Source: Lingula anatina (taxonomy: Eukaryota; Brachiopoda; Lingulata; Lingulida; Lingulidae). Taken from it: a stretch of 64,000 nucleotides of DNA. The DNA lies in assembly GCF_001039355.2 (NCBI RefSeq), contig NW_019774936.1, forward strand, positions 124,001 to 188,000, read 5' to 3'. The notes below the pieces were generated by a model. The model had not been told where the DNA came from and ran no database searches. It saw nothing but the letters and a program-made list of their open reading frames with translations. The translations under genes were made by a program, and so were the position numbers. Shown here piece by piece: positions 24,915-36,159 of this stretch. The number at the start of each line of letters is the position of its first letter. The stretch's first letter is position 1.

Positions 24915-26180
24915 AAAAAAAATGATTATTTTCATTATTTTATTATTTATCTTTGTAGAATTCCAAGTATTGTTCTGGGTCCTTTCGTGCCACTTTCAGA
25001 TGGAGCTACTGGCTGGAGTTTTATGTCTGGGGATCTTTACTGTGGTAAACGGCGGTGAAATAGGTAGGTAGCATCTTTTCCCATATATTGGTAACCTTAT
25101 GATCGAGCCCCGTTTCACACTCGCGCCTTCGCACGCACATATACACGTACGCACGTACTCACACGCAGGGACACTCATTCAAAGTTTGGTTTTAACATTA
25201 AGTTCCACAATTGTAGTCTAGTTTGAACCCAGATAACAATGTAGCAATTTTTAGTATTTGTGAAAAAAAGTTTTTTCTCGCTCTTGCTCTTAAAAGGTTT
25301 TATGTTATCTATAATACATTAAAGTAAATAAATAAATAATCCTCTTAAATCTAAACACCTAATATTTTAGATCTGCTCGGCGTTTGCGATCCCCACAAGG
25401 ATATCTGTGTTTCCAAGTACTCCAGCTGCGAACCATTCCTCGGAAATGTCAACGGTGAGAAATACGCCATGGTGGAAGCTAAAGCCGGTCTCCTTGAGGT
25501 GAACGCCAACTCCAGAAGATGTACTTGTCTCCCTGGCTTCAGCGCTGTCAACATCGGAAAAGCAGTCGGTGACAGTGTCCGTTTAGAGTGTGTCCCAAGT
25601 ACGCATTGTTATTCTCCGTTAAGCGTTCACAAAAGTTTAAAATACCTTTTGCAATTAATTTTCTACAGCTTTTTCTATAAAATTTCAATTTCTATCTATT
25701 ACTATTTAACGTGTGAGGCACAATGTACTTTGAATATAAAAATATGAAAATATAATACCATTTTATTGATTAGGTTTTCATGTAATTGTCATCTACTTGC
25801 TCCAGCTTCATGCAGCAAGCTTTATGGTTTGCCGTTCTCTCAATCATTCACTATTGATTATCATATAACACTATTTTATTTCCAGTTGAGGGTGCCTCCT
25901 GCTACACCGATGGAGACTGTAACATCCGTAACTTGGATTGCCTCCCACTTCTTTCCCTGCTCCCTGGCATCTTTGGCGCGGTGGGGCAGCTCAACTCGGA
26001 TAGTCTCTTTGCGCCTGGTTTTCTCCCTCCTGCTACTCAACCACTATACGCCTTTGTAGCCGGATTTCTACAGCTGACTACGCAAACACTGTGTACTTTT
26101 AACCGAGTTAATACCATTGAGTACAAATGCACATATACAAGTCCCACCAAGCAAGATACGTATATGTATGGCGGAGGTTA
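24915..26180 (+). repeat. Perfect 1,266-bp repeat, copy 1 (left of gap)
   Basis: Identical by eye to 26383-27648 (offset 1,468), through exons and introns alike. It holds P4 coding exons 25000-25063, 25371-25598 and 25886-26180 (cut by the gap). Best explained as the same locus assembled twice. Confidence 0.95.
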
Positions 26181-28779
26181 NNNNNNNNNNNNNNNNNNNN
26201 NNNNNNNNNNNNNNNNNNNNNNNNNNNNNNNNNNNNNNNNNNNNNNNNNNNNNNNNNNNNNNNNNNNNNNNNNNNNNNNNNNNNNNNNNNNNNNNNNNNN
26301 NNNNNNNNNNNNNNNNNNNNNNNNNNNNNNNNNNNNNNNNNNNNNNNNNNNNNNNNNNNNNNNNNNNNNNNNNNNNNNNNNNAAAAAAAATGATTATTTT
26401 CATTATTTTATTATTTATCTTTGTAGAATTCCAAGTATTGTTCTGGGTCCTTTCGTGCCACTTTCAGATGGAGCTACTGGCTGGAGTTTTATGTCTGGGG
26501 ATCTTTACTGTGGTAAACGGCGGTGAAATAGGTAGGTAGCATCTTTTCCCATATATTGGTAACCTTATGATCGAGCCCCGTTTCACACTCGCGCCTTCGC
26601 ACGCACATATACACGTACGCACGTACTCACACGCAGGGACACTCATTCAAAGTTTGGTTTTAACATTAAGTTCCACAATTGTAGTCTAGTTTGAACCCAG
26701 ATAACAATGTAGCAATTTTTAGTATTTGTGAAAAAAAGTTTTTTCTCGCTCTTGCTCTTAAAAGGTTTTATGTTATCTATAATACATTAAAGTAAATAAA
26801 TAAATAATCCTCTTAAATCTAAACACCTAATATTTTAGATCTGCTCGGCGTTTGCGATCCCCACAAGGATATCTGTGTTTCCAAGTACTCCAGCTGCGAA
26901 CCATTCCTCGGAAATGTCAACGGTGAGAAATACGCCATGGTGGAAGCTAAAGCCGGTCTCCTTGAGGTGAACGCCAACTCCAGAAGATGTACTTGTCTCC
27001 CTGGCTTCAGCGCTGTCAACATCGGAAAAGCAGTCGGTGACAGTGTCCGTTTAGAGTGTGTCCCAAGTACGCATTGTTATTCTCCGTTAAGCGTTCACAA
27101 AAGTTTAAAATACCTTTTGCAATTAATTTTCTACAGCTTTTTCTATAAAATTTCAATTTCTATCTATTACTATTTAACGTGTGAGGCACAATGTACTTTG
27201 AATATAAAAATATGAAAATATAATACCATTTTATTGATTAGGTTTTCATGTAATTGTCATCTACTTGCTCCAGCTTCATGCAGCAAGCTTTATGGTTTGC
27301 CGTTCTCTCAATCATTCACTATTGATTATCATATAACACTATTTTATTTCCAGTTGAGGGTGCCTCCTGCTACACCGATGGAGACTGTAACATCCGTAAC
27401 TTGGATTGCCTCCCACTTCTTTCCCTGCTCCCTGGCATCTTTGGCGCGGTGGGGCAGCTCAACTCGGATAGTCTCTTTGCGCCTGGTTTTCTCCCTCCTG
27501 CTACTCAACCACTATACGCCTTTGTAGCCGGATTTCTACAGCTGACTACGCAAACACTGTGTACTTTTAACCGAGTTAATACCATTGAGTACAAATGCAC
27601 ATATACAAGTCCCACCAAGCAAGATACGTATATGTATGGCGGAGGTTATACTGGAAGCGCTTCTACAGGCTATGGTTTTGCCGGCACGTGTAAACGCGTT
27701 AACAGAAATGAGGGATATCCTCCAGGTTAGGTGTTTTATTTGAGACACATATATATATTCTAAGCGACTTATACTTTATTTATTTTAACGTGTGCATGCG
27801 TGTGTGTGCGTGTGTGTGTGTGTGCGTGTGTGTGTGTGTGAGCGTGTGTGTGTGTGTTGGGGAGGTGGTAGTGGTGAAGGTAAGATGAATTCCCCGATTA
27901 TAATCACTGCAACAACTCTTTTCTTTTGAAACATATTTGAACTTGAAAAAACTAATTATTAACTTATGTTGAAGTGGCGATTAAATATTTTAGCCGCCAT
28001 CACTTTATGTTTACTTTACTTATTAACGTTTTATTCTTCTTCAGTATTTCATAATGAGTCTCCATGCATGGCTAGTTTTTTTTCTTTCTTTCTTTTTTCT
28101 TTCTTTCCCCCCTTTTTTTTCTTGTAATAGGCATTATTATCATTTTGAGTATTTTTTTAAATAACAAAGTTTAAAGGACTTAAAGGTAACACATATTCAT
28201 ACATACATAATTACTCGCTCTCGCTGTATAAAACACCGCGTCTTTTATAATTGCGAATGTTTATTTATTTATTTTTTACTTGGCCATAATATCACATATT
28301 TTACGTGTTTCCAGCTCACCAAGTCACAACAACTAAACCGCATTCCCAGCCACAGCCCCCGAATTGTAAGTATCTCTGTCTCTATTATAGAAATTTGAAA
28401 GAGTAAAGTGATCCCCTGCCAAACAAACGTTTTGCATCGGTCAGTTTACCTTTCTTTAAGATGCAAATTTATCAAATTAACAAAGAAAGGTTGTATGATG
28501 GTACGTTACCTTTTCATTTATTTATACCGATGATATTGGATAATTTCATGTTCACTTACGGTTGGTATTTTACATACGTCTTCCATAAATATAATATATC
28601 CGTTTTACGTCATCTCGTTTTCTAACGTTTCAGACTACGGCCAGCCATATGGCTACCGACCTTACGGGCCAGGTGTAGCTGTACCATATGGCCAGTACGG
28701 AGGTCGGCCATACGGAGGACAGGCGTATGGATACGGTTCACCTTATACCGGAACCGGGTACTACGGCAAGAAAAAATAG
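25000..28779 (+). CDS. Paralog P4: double Cys-rich protein with Tyr/Pro/Gly tail (locus split by gap)
   Basis: Real coding exons are 26468-26531, 26839-27066, 27354-27725, 28315-28365 and 28634-28779 (286 aa). The first three also occur as a duplicate to the left (25000-25063, 25371-25598, 25886 into the gap) and should not be counted twice. Signal peptide MELLAGVLCLGIFTVVNG; first six-Cys module 22-97; second 98-221; linker AHQVTTTKPHSQPQPPN; tail 239-286 of YGQPYGYRPYG-type sequence ending YYGKKK. The donor after the first module is A|GTACGC, changing the junction residue from Val to Ile. In the second module the DNA matches P3 closely up to about 27465, then differs at most synonymous sites, a possible gene-conversion boundary. 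The noncoding exon and TATA box lie left of the gap. Confidence 0.82.
26181..26382. other. Assembly gap (202 N)
   Basis: Run of undetermined bases directly flanked by the two copies of the perfect 1,266-bp repeat. ORFs translated through the Ns are meaningless. Confidence 1.
26383..27648 (+). repeat. Perfect 1,266-bp repeat, copy 2 (right of gap)
   Basis: Second copy of 24915-26180. This copy continues without interruption into the rest of P4, so it is the one to use for the gene model. Confidence 0.95.
27789..27858. repeat. TG-rich microsatellite in P4 intron
   Basis: Interrupted (TG)n tract downstream of the second Cys-module exon. Confidence 0.85.
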
Positions 28780-29350
28780 TGCCCAAGAAAATTTTATCTC
28801 CGTGTATGCCTTCCACTGTACTTGAAACTAATACAGTGTTTTGAGACAGCCATGACAGATCTTTACAACAAAAGATCTCGACGAAATGCTGAAAAGACAC
28901 TACATTTAGCTATCGAAGAGATAGAGACGTATATCCTAGGAAACGATGAAATAATGACTGATTCTGGTACGTGCGCGATCCAAAGAAATGGAATATATCG
29001 TTTCAGGGCCAATGACGGTTTTTATATATTCCTAATCCAGATGTTTCTGCCCTGTGTTTTCTTAATATCTACATGTAGGAATTGGGTTCATTTGGACTAC
29101 ATGAAGACCATTAGCTGCTGGGTGGTCATGTGACTGCGCTTAATGTTATCTCATCGAACTAACGCAATTCTGTATTCAACTGGACTTCTGCTGATTTCTT
29201 TTCGACCCATGTAGGGTAGAATTTGGCCTAGCAGTTTACCCCAATTTTCAAAAAATGTGGAAATGCTGCGATAACTGTCATTCCCTGTGCCACGTCAGGG
29301 TGTCAATATGGCACAAACATGCATAAAATTATGCTAGAATTTTGTTAATT

Positions 29351-29356
29351 AATAAA
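29351..29356 (+). promoter_or_regulatory. Polyadenylation signal of P4
   Basis: AATAAA about 570 bases after the stop; another AATAAA lies near 29413. Confidence 0.5.
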
Positions 29357-29419
29357 TAATTATACAAAAATATTCATCGCGTGAGCTCGTCTTATCTACG
29401 TTACTTATCTGAATAAATA

Positions 29420-32325
29420 TGCGCTACTCGTATTTATTTTCCCAGGGGCGCAAAAAGGGCATTTTAATTCATGCACAGACATGTATGGAAGTAGACCTAT
29501 TAGAAAAGTACTAGACAGATTATAAATTCATGTTTATAAAGCACAATTATGATGATTACAACAATATTCATCGTGTGAGTTTGCCTTACCGCTACTGATC
29601 CGATACCTTATCTGAATATCTACGCAGGCAGCGTACAATATGTATGCCTACATTCCCGGGGCCGTACATGTATACAGTAAGGGTTCTTTCACTGGGTAGG
29701 GGTATTCATGGGCCCCGGGAGTGGTGTTTTCGCACGCTTTTCTTTAAAGCATAAAAGTTGATTAAAAAAAAGTTGATTAAAAAGTTGATTAAAAAATATT
29801 AAATATTTTGCAATGCGAGGGCATGTGTCCATTTCACGAGAAATATCGTCTACCATAGTCTACGGAAAAGACCAGGGATAGAGGAAGAGACGGTTAGATA
29901 TATCAGAACAGAAAATGGCACTGTGCATAATACACATCAGCTTATGAAGTGCAGAAATATTAAAAACAAAGCACAACAAAACAAAAAAGGGGCAATGATA
30001 AAGAAAATAAAAGTAAGCTCCGACCCTTTTTAATTACAGTTTATTGTCGTACGTGTATATATATACTGGTTGCAGCTCTCCCATAATTACACCAAAGTCG
30101 AATGTCACACAGACGCAGTCTGCTTGACATCTTGATGATGGGGAGCATTTTATTTTTTCTGAGAATCAATAATTTCACTAAGGGATGTAGATTTTTGTTC
30201 TTAGGTGTGTTGAGGGAGGGCCCAGCATATGAAGATGAGCTGAGAGATTTAATTGATATATATTGTTGAATCTAGGACGTTTCTGTAAGTCGACGAACGA
30301 GTCTTCCCCTCTTTTGTACGGTGGGGGAGGGAAGCGTTTCTGAAATTATTTGCTTTGAAAAAATGGAGAAGAGAACTCCCTATACTTCACACCGACAGTA
30401 ATTGATGTAAATTTTTCTTGCACTTCGCATGAGAAGTTTATTACTATGAAAACATTTTTCTGAACAAAAGCAAATAAAAAGAAAATAATCAAGAGAAAAT
30501 AATAATTCTGAAATATTCATAATCGCAGCACGTAAACATGTAAGTAATTTATGTAAATTGAGACCGGTCCGTTATCTTCATCAAAGTTCTTCTGAATGCA
30601 AATTGGTGTGAATTCATTCGGCAACATCCATATTCAGTGGTTATTCATACAACCACGATTTGAGGTAATCTTTTACTATTTATAGCTTTATATTCAAACA
30701 TGGGGATCGTTTAATAAAGAGAACACGCACGTCGTTCTGGTCGTGTTTTTACGTGGCAGATATAATCTCTCCCTGCGTCAACATTGCCAGTTAAGAAAGT
30801 CTGTGGTTTAGATGATAATTTCACAATAATTTAAATGTAAATTTTCTCTGTTTAAAGAGTTGTGTGAGTTAATCTCCATAGCGCCACCAACATCACGAAT
30901 TCGTAAGAAAGACTTCAATTTGTACACATTAGTCTGCATAAATATCTGTTAAAAAGGCCTAGCTAATTGTTTTCAAAAAATCTACCTGTGAAGATAATTT
31001 CTCTTGGGCTCATCACTAACTTGATAAATGTCTCCTGTATCCTCTGCCCGGAGTTATCGTCACTACATTCTGATTTTTCAATTTTTATTTTATATAATAC
31101 TTTGTGTACACATAAATTCCGATGTCCCTTTATTAAGTTTCTGTATCAAGCATTTCTTTATGGAACATTACCCGAATGTTCAGTACCTATGGCATGTTAA
31201 ACCCTTCTTACACAATGTTACATCAAAGTGCCGCCAAAAAACATCAAAGTGCCACAAAAATATGAAGTAAAAAAAGATACAAAAAGGAAAAAAAAAAAAA
31301 AAAAAATAAAATGAACGAACGAATGAACGAAAGATAACGGTAGCGTATTTTCCATATTGCGTCTATTACAAAGTTTCGGCGCTACAGGACAAGAACTGAA
31401 TTTTCTGGTTTTTATAGACAACAGCGGCGTATCATACCCTTATCGCTCTCAGTCAAATAACAGGACTACGGAATGTTACAAATTGCAGGTGAAATAACCC
31501 GTCAAATGAACATTAAGAGATACTGACCAGCAAAGAAGGAACTAACTTTGAAAGAGTAAACGTTTATACAGTTTACATTATTTGCTAGCTGCCCTTTCTT
31601 TTCCTCGAGACCTCCAATGAAATTCGTACAAGTAGGAAAATGTGAACTGAAGTGCTCTTTAATTTCACGTTTTGTCCATTCTGAGATTTATCGATAAACA
31701 GAAGGAACTCTAAGTACAGGTCAGATCCCGCTATTTCTTCAGTAAAATATCAAGACGGTATATCTCGTGACGCTGAAAAAAATTATAGGACGAACCGGCT
31801 CGTCGCCATCGCAATAGCAGCTTAAGTTCTCCTGATATAAATAGCCGATAAGTCTATATGTTATTAATGCAAATTATAAGATGATAACGATCCTAATGAT
31901 GAGGGTTCACCAGACAGTCTGAATTAATCTAAGAATTTGATCTGTCGTGTCAGAGTTTAAGATGTGCTGCTGCAAGGAATTTTGTTGAAATGTTACAAAA
32001 AATAATCTTTTTTATCAAATATGCGTGCTGGGTTGCAGAGGAATTAAAAGAAAATAAAATAAAATAGGTAGTAAAATTTGCTCTCTCACATCCCATATTC
32101 CTATCTTCAAAAAGATTTACCTCAAGGAAATGAGATGCGAAAAGTGGTCAACTGCATGACATTAAATTTAATGAATACGCGTAGAAGTCCGCTTACGCTA
32201 ATTTCATGCAGATCAGTGCGATAACAACTAGTGGACCAATTAGTTCACGATATTCACGAACCGCAATCAAACAATGGGGATGCAAAATTTTAATTTGTTT
32301 CCGGCTGGCCGATGTGGTCACTCGA
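29420..32325. other. Intergenic P4-P5
   Basis: AT-rich, no supportable exon. Contains a short tandem AAAGTTGATTAAA repeat near 29755-29800, a direct repeat ACATCAAAGTGCC near 31220-31255 and a poly-A tract near 31287-31308. Confidence 0.4.
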
Positions 32326-32331
32326 GGAGGG

Positions 32332-32338
32332 TATAAAA
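32332..32338 (+). promoter_or_regulatory. TATA box of P5
   Basis: TATAAAA with a CCAAT at about 32236. The noncoding first exon ends at 32475 (CAAAG|GTAATT). Confidence 0.65.
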
Positions 32339-33302
32339 GTTGACTCTCTTCTCCATGGACTTCACGATAGAAACGTGCTTTGGAGGGAAAGCAAGTGTCG
32401 GCCGCGCATCTCATCGGCCAGTAGGAATATACGTGAACTGAAGGTGGTTGAACCGATTCCTGTTACACTACAAAGGTAATTCAACTAGTTCTCTGAATTT
32501 TATTTCATTTCATTTCATTTCGTTGCATACCATTTGCTTGTTACTACTGTCTGTGAGGGTATATTTAGAAATTGTACTGGTACTGCTCAGTTGCTGCGGT
32601 ATCATACGAGATGTTTTCGAGACTTACCTTAAACGTTTAACTAAAACATTTTACTCCGAATGCAATTTCCAACAACTGCATAAACTAGAACATGCTAACG
32701 CTTCATATCATAGCAACGACATTAGATGAAGACCACATTTATAATGGTCTCAATCAGCAGGGTTTATAAGATATTTTAATTCGCCACATCATCTTCACCC
32801 TATGTCCCCTTCAATGCTGAAAATGCACAGGTAAAGTTGTTTATGCGATTAAGTTTTTCTTAATATAAATTATTGAGGAGTGAAAACAATGCACATCAGA
32901 ATAAGTAAATGCAGTTTATATAATTCGTCCGTATACTTCTGTACCATTTCGAAGAAAGGTGTTTACATCTTATTCAGGCCCTGGATTATTTAGATATTTT
33001 AAGCCGAGATCGTAGCCAAGGCGTTTAAGAGTTCCATGTATCTCAAATTCCTCAATAACCTATGCACTGCTGTTATGTCTCGCACATCAATAGATAAATT
33101 TCCAAAATATATCACACTAACAAGTAACTTCGTGTTGCGACCAAGGATTAATAAAGAATTTACCGAAATCAAAATCAGACTCTTTAGGCTTAAAAACCAG
33201 TGCAGAGTTAAACATGAATACGATGGAATAAATTATGGAAGACTCTCTTTTATCTACCCAGTTGTACGTTAAGTCTTATATCTTGAATTTTTCTACTCTT
33301 AG

Positions 33303-35434
33303 ATGCATTGGGTATCGTCGCTTGTTGTAGTATGCTGCCTGGCTCTGGCTAGAGGTGCAGAAGTGGGTAAGTGCATTTTAGCGTGAAGATTCTAGAGTTT
33401 GTACCATTAGATAATTCTGTGGTTGTTTTTGAGGGAGTTTTTTTTTTTACAAGAAATAATACATTCAGCTATGAGCCTCGTTCCAAGCAAAGAGAAATAT
33501 AGAATTACTCAAAACCTTGCAAATTTTGAGAGCAATACAAACTGAAAAAGAATGATCTTTTCTGTTTAACCTGGGCTTTATTTTTATCTGCGAGTTTAGA
33601 TTTAGTAGAATTATAAAATAATACAGGTAAATTTGAGGATTCCCTCAATATACTAATGTCCTCGTTTGGAATGTGCGCGATATGCGTAATTGCAGTATTT
33701 CAAAGGCTTTTTTAAGACTTACGACAAAAATGAGAGATAAAAAATATATCTAATCAGACAATTTGTAATTTAATTTGTCCAGATCTGCTCGGTGTATGCG
33801 ATCCCCACAAAGATATCTGTGTTGCCAAGTACTCCAGCTGCGAGCCATTCCTCGGAAATGTCAACGGTGAGAAATACGCCATGGTGGAAGCTAAAGCCGG
33901 TCTCCTTGAGGTGAACGCCAACTCCAGAAGATGTACTTGTCTCCCAGGCTTCAGCGCTGTCAACATCGGAAAAGCTGTCGGTGACAGCGTCCGTCTGGAA
34001 TGTGTCCCAGGTAAAATTGAATATGGCATATTTTTTATCTATAATAAAAAAGACCTGTGTCTGCTTTCTTGCTTTAGTTCCAGTGAATAAAAACTGAACA
34101 CAATTTTACCGTTAGATTGCGTTGTTAATCAAGACCAATACAAGCGATAACGTAAGGTTTAATATAATTACGAAAACTAAGATAATTAGTATTTCCACAA
34201 CAATATATACCAAACTTACATGTAATATTTTTTCTTTTTTTAAACTTCCAGTTGAGGGTGCTTCCTGCTACACCGATGGAGACTGTAACATCCGTAACTT
34301 GGATTGCCTCCCACTTCTTTCCCTGCTCCCTGGTATCTTCGGCGCCACTGGCCAACTGAACTCCGACAGTTTGTTCGCCCCAGGATTCTTGACTCCCGGT
34401 ACCCAGGCGATCTATGCTTTCATCGCCGGCTTCTTGCAGTTGTCAACTCAGTTCCTGTGTGGTTTCAACCGCGTCAACACCATTGAGTACAAATGTACCT
34501 ACTCAAGCCCAACAAAACAGGACACTTACATGTACGGTGGCACCTACGGTAGCAGTCATGGAACCAGCGGATCCGGTGGCGGTTTCGGTGGCACTTGCCA
34601 GAGAGTTAACAGAAATGAGGGATACCCATCAGGTACGTTATATTCATTTCAAGTCCACAAATAAAATCGCCAAAAATGATCAATTTTATTAAATTTTCGT
34701 AAACACATAAAATCGTTGCTCAAATTGAATTTCGACAACATTCCTTTATCTGCTAGGTAAAATTGCGATTTGGGAAACGACTTTAAATGGCGGGCTTAAT
34801 CCGGAGTTGACACAGTTCTGAATAATAGCAATATTGATGAAATTAATTGACTTCGACAGTTAAAGAATGCGATTCATTCCAGTATTAGATCGGTGTTTTT
34901 TTCTTCTTTATACTCGAATGCACTTCTTTTTTCGTATGAATGAAGCTCGTCTTTTAATTCACATACAACATTCTTGTTTTACAGCCAGCTCAGTCAGCCA
35001 GAAGGGACACACTGCTCCAGCACCTAAACCACAACCACAGCCATACAATCGTACGTATAGATTTTTATTCTCTCTCTCTTTCTCTCTCGCTCTCTGTCTA
35101 ACTCTTTTTCTCTCTCTCTTTGTCTTTAAAAATATGGTTACAATAAAAGCACACGTTCACGCTTTTTCATAACAATAAACTCTCCTCGACAACAAAAAAA
35201 CGTGACATTAAAATTTTTTTCATTATTTCAAACATTTAAAAATATTATTTCTTTCTTTCCAAAACAGCTTACGGTGGATACTCCAGTTACGGACAGCCAG
35301 CTCCCGGTTACGGACAGGCCGTTCCAAATTACGGAGGCTACGGTACAGGCTACGGTACTGGCTACGGCACAGGATACGGAGGTGGTTATTCTCCATACGG
35401 CAGTGGCTACAACAACTACGGGTACGGCAAGTAA
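33303..35434 (+). CDS. Paralog P5: double Cys-rich protein with GYGT-repeat tail
   Basis: Coding exons 33303-33366, 33783-34010, 34252-34632, 34985-35050 and 35268-35434 give 301 aa; introns phase 1. ATG directly follows an acceptor (CTTAG). Signal peptide MHWVSSLVVVCCLALARG; first six-Cys module 22-97; second 98-224, ending with a Gly/Ser-rich insert before the last Cys; linker 225-246 is Pro/Gln-rich (APAPKPQPQPYN); tail 247-301 has three GYGT units inside Tyr/Gly-rich sequence and ends NNYGYGK. Its first-module exon is almost identical in DNA to that of P1 although the flanking introns do not align. Secreted; structural role inferred. Confidence 0.88.
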
Positions 35435-35626
35435 ATCAGTGGGTATTGATTTGGACAGCGGTCAGCTTTTCCCTTTCAAGACGTCGACGACTATGCGCGG
35501 AGTAACGGACAATGCATTTGTCAATAATTTGGGGATTTCTTCCAAAGCAGTCATTCTGGTCTCCAACATCTGGTTTGGAGTTGTGAATAAGCCAGTTTTG
35601 GTTTTGTTTACTTCTACAATTTTGCA

Positions 35627-35632
35627 AATAAA
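35627..35632 (+). promoter_or_regulatory. Candidate proximal polyadenylation signal of P5
   Basis: AATAAA about 195 bases after the stop. A second AATAAA at 36143-36148 lies ~710 bases after the stop, the spacing seen in other paralogs, and only that one keeps the shared 3' UTR motif in the message. Confidence 0.4.
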
Positions 35633-35936
35633 AAACCGAGAAAAAAATTAGAAGCTGTGACGAACAGTTAGAGGTGGCATGCAAAATATACATTTGTGCG
35701 ACCATGAGCTCAGATTTTAGACCAGATAATAAATACGAATGCCAATCATGACGGACTTTAAAGAAAGGTCCTGATAGACTTTGGCTTTCTTCCGGTCATA
35801 CACCAACTTCTTGTAACAGTAACTCAGACACTTGCTCATTAAAGGCTCATTTGTATATTTTGTCTGCAACTAAGGAACAAGGGCCAATGAAGGTGGTAGC
35901 ACCTGATGCTTATGCCCAAGAAACATTCGGAGAAAT

Positions 35937-35948
35937 GGGAGTCGGTGC
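35937..35948 (+). promoter_or_regulatory. Shared 3' UTR motif, P5 copy
   Basis: GGGAGTCGGTGC, identical to P1 and P2, between the two candidate poly(A) signals. Confidence 0.45.
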
Positions 35949-36142
35949 GGTTGCGCCAATTCAGCACATCCAACGCAATGCTGATGTTGGTGCAACTAGA
36001 AGTCACACCTAGCACAATCAGGGTGTGCATTATAAAACTTATGCTGCGAGATAACAACTACCGCAGCTATTTCTGTAATCTTTACCAAAGGACATATTTT
36101 TCTATGCGCTGTGCGGGTTATTTATTATTGTAATGTATGAAA

Positions 36143-36148
36143 AATAAA
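36143..36148 (+). promoter_or_regulatory. Candidate distal polyadenylation signal of P5
   Basis: AATAAA followed by a T-rich stretch; preferred over 35627 because of spacing and the conserved UTR. Confidence 0.5.
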
Positions 36149-36159
36149 TGTTTATATTT

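Noticed and set aside
24915-26180. An eighth paralog left of the gap
   Set aside because: Perfect identity including introns, and truncation exactly at the gap, make an assembly duplicate of P4 far more likely.
26068-26539. ORFs running through the N gap
   Set aside because: They translate undetermined bases and are artefacts.
28822-29133. 103-aa ORF after P4
   Set aside because: Lies in the P4 3' UTR, with no signal peptide or family match.
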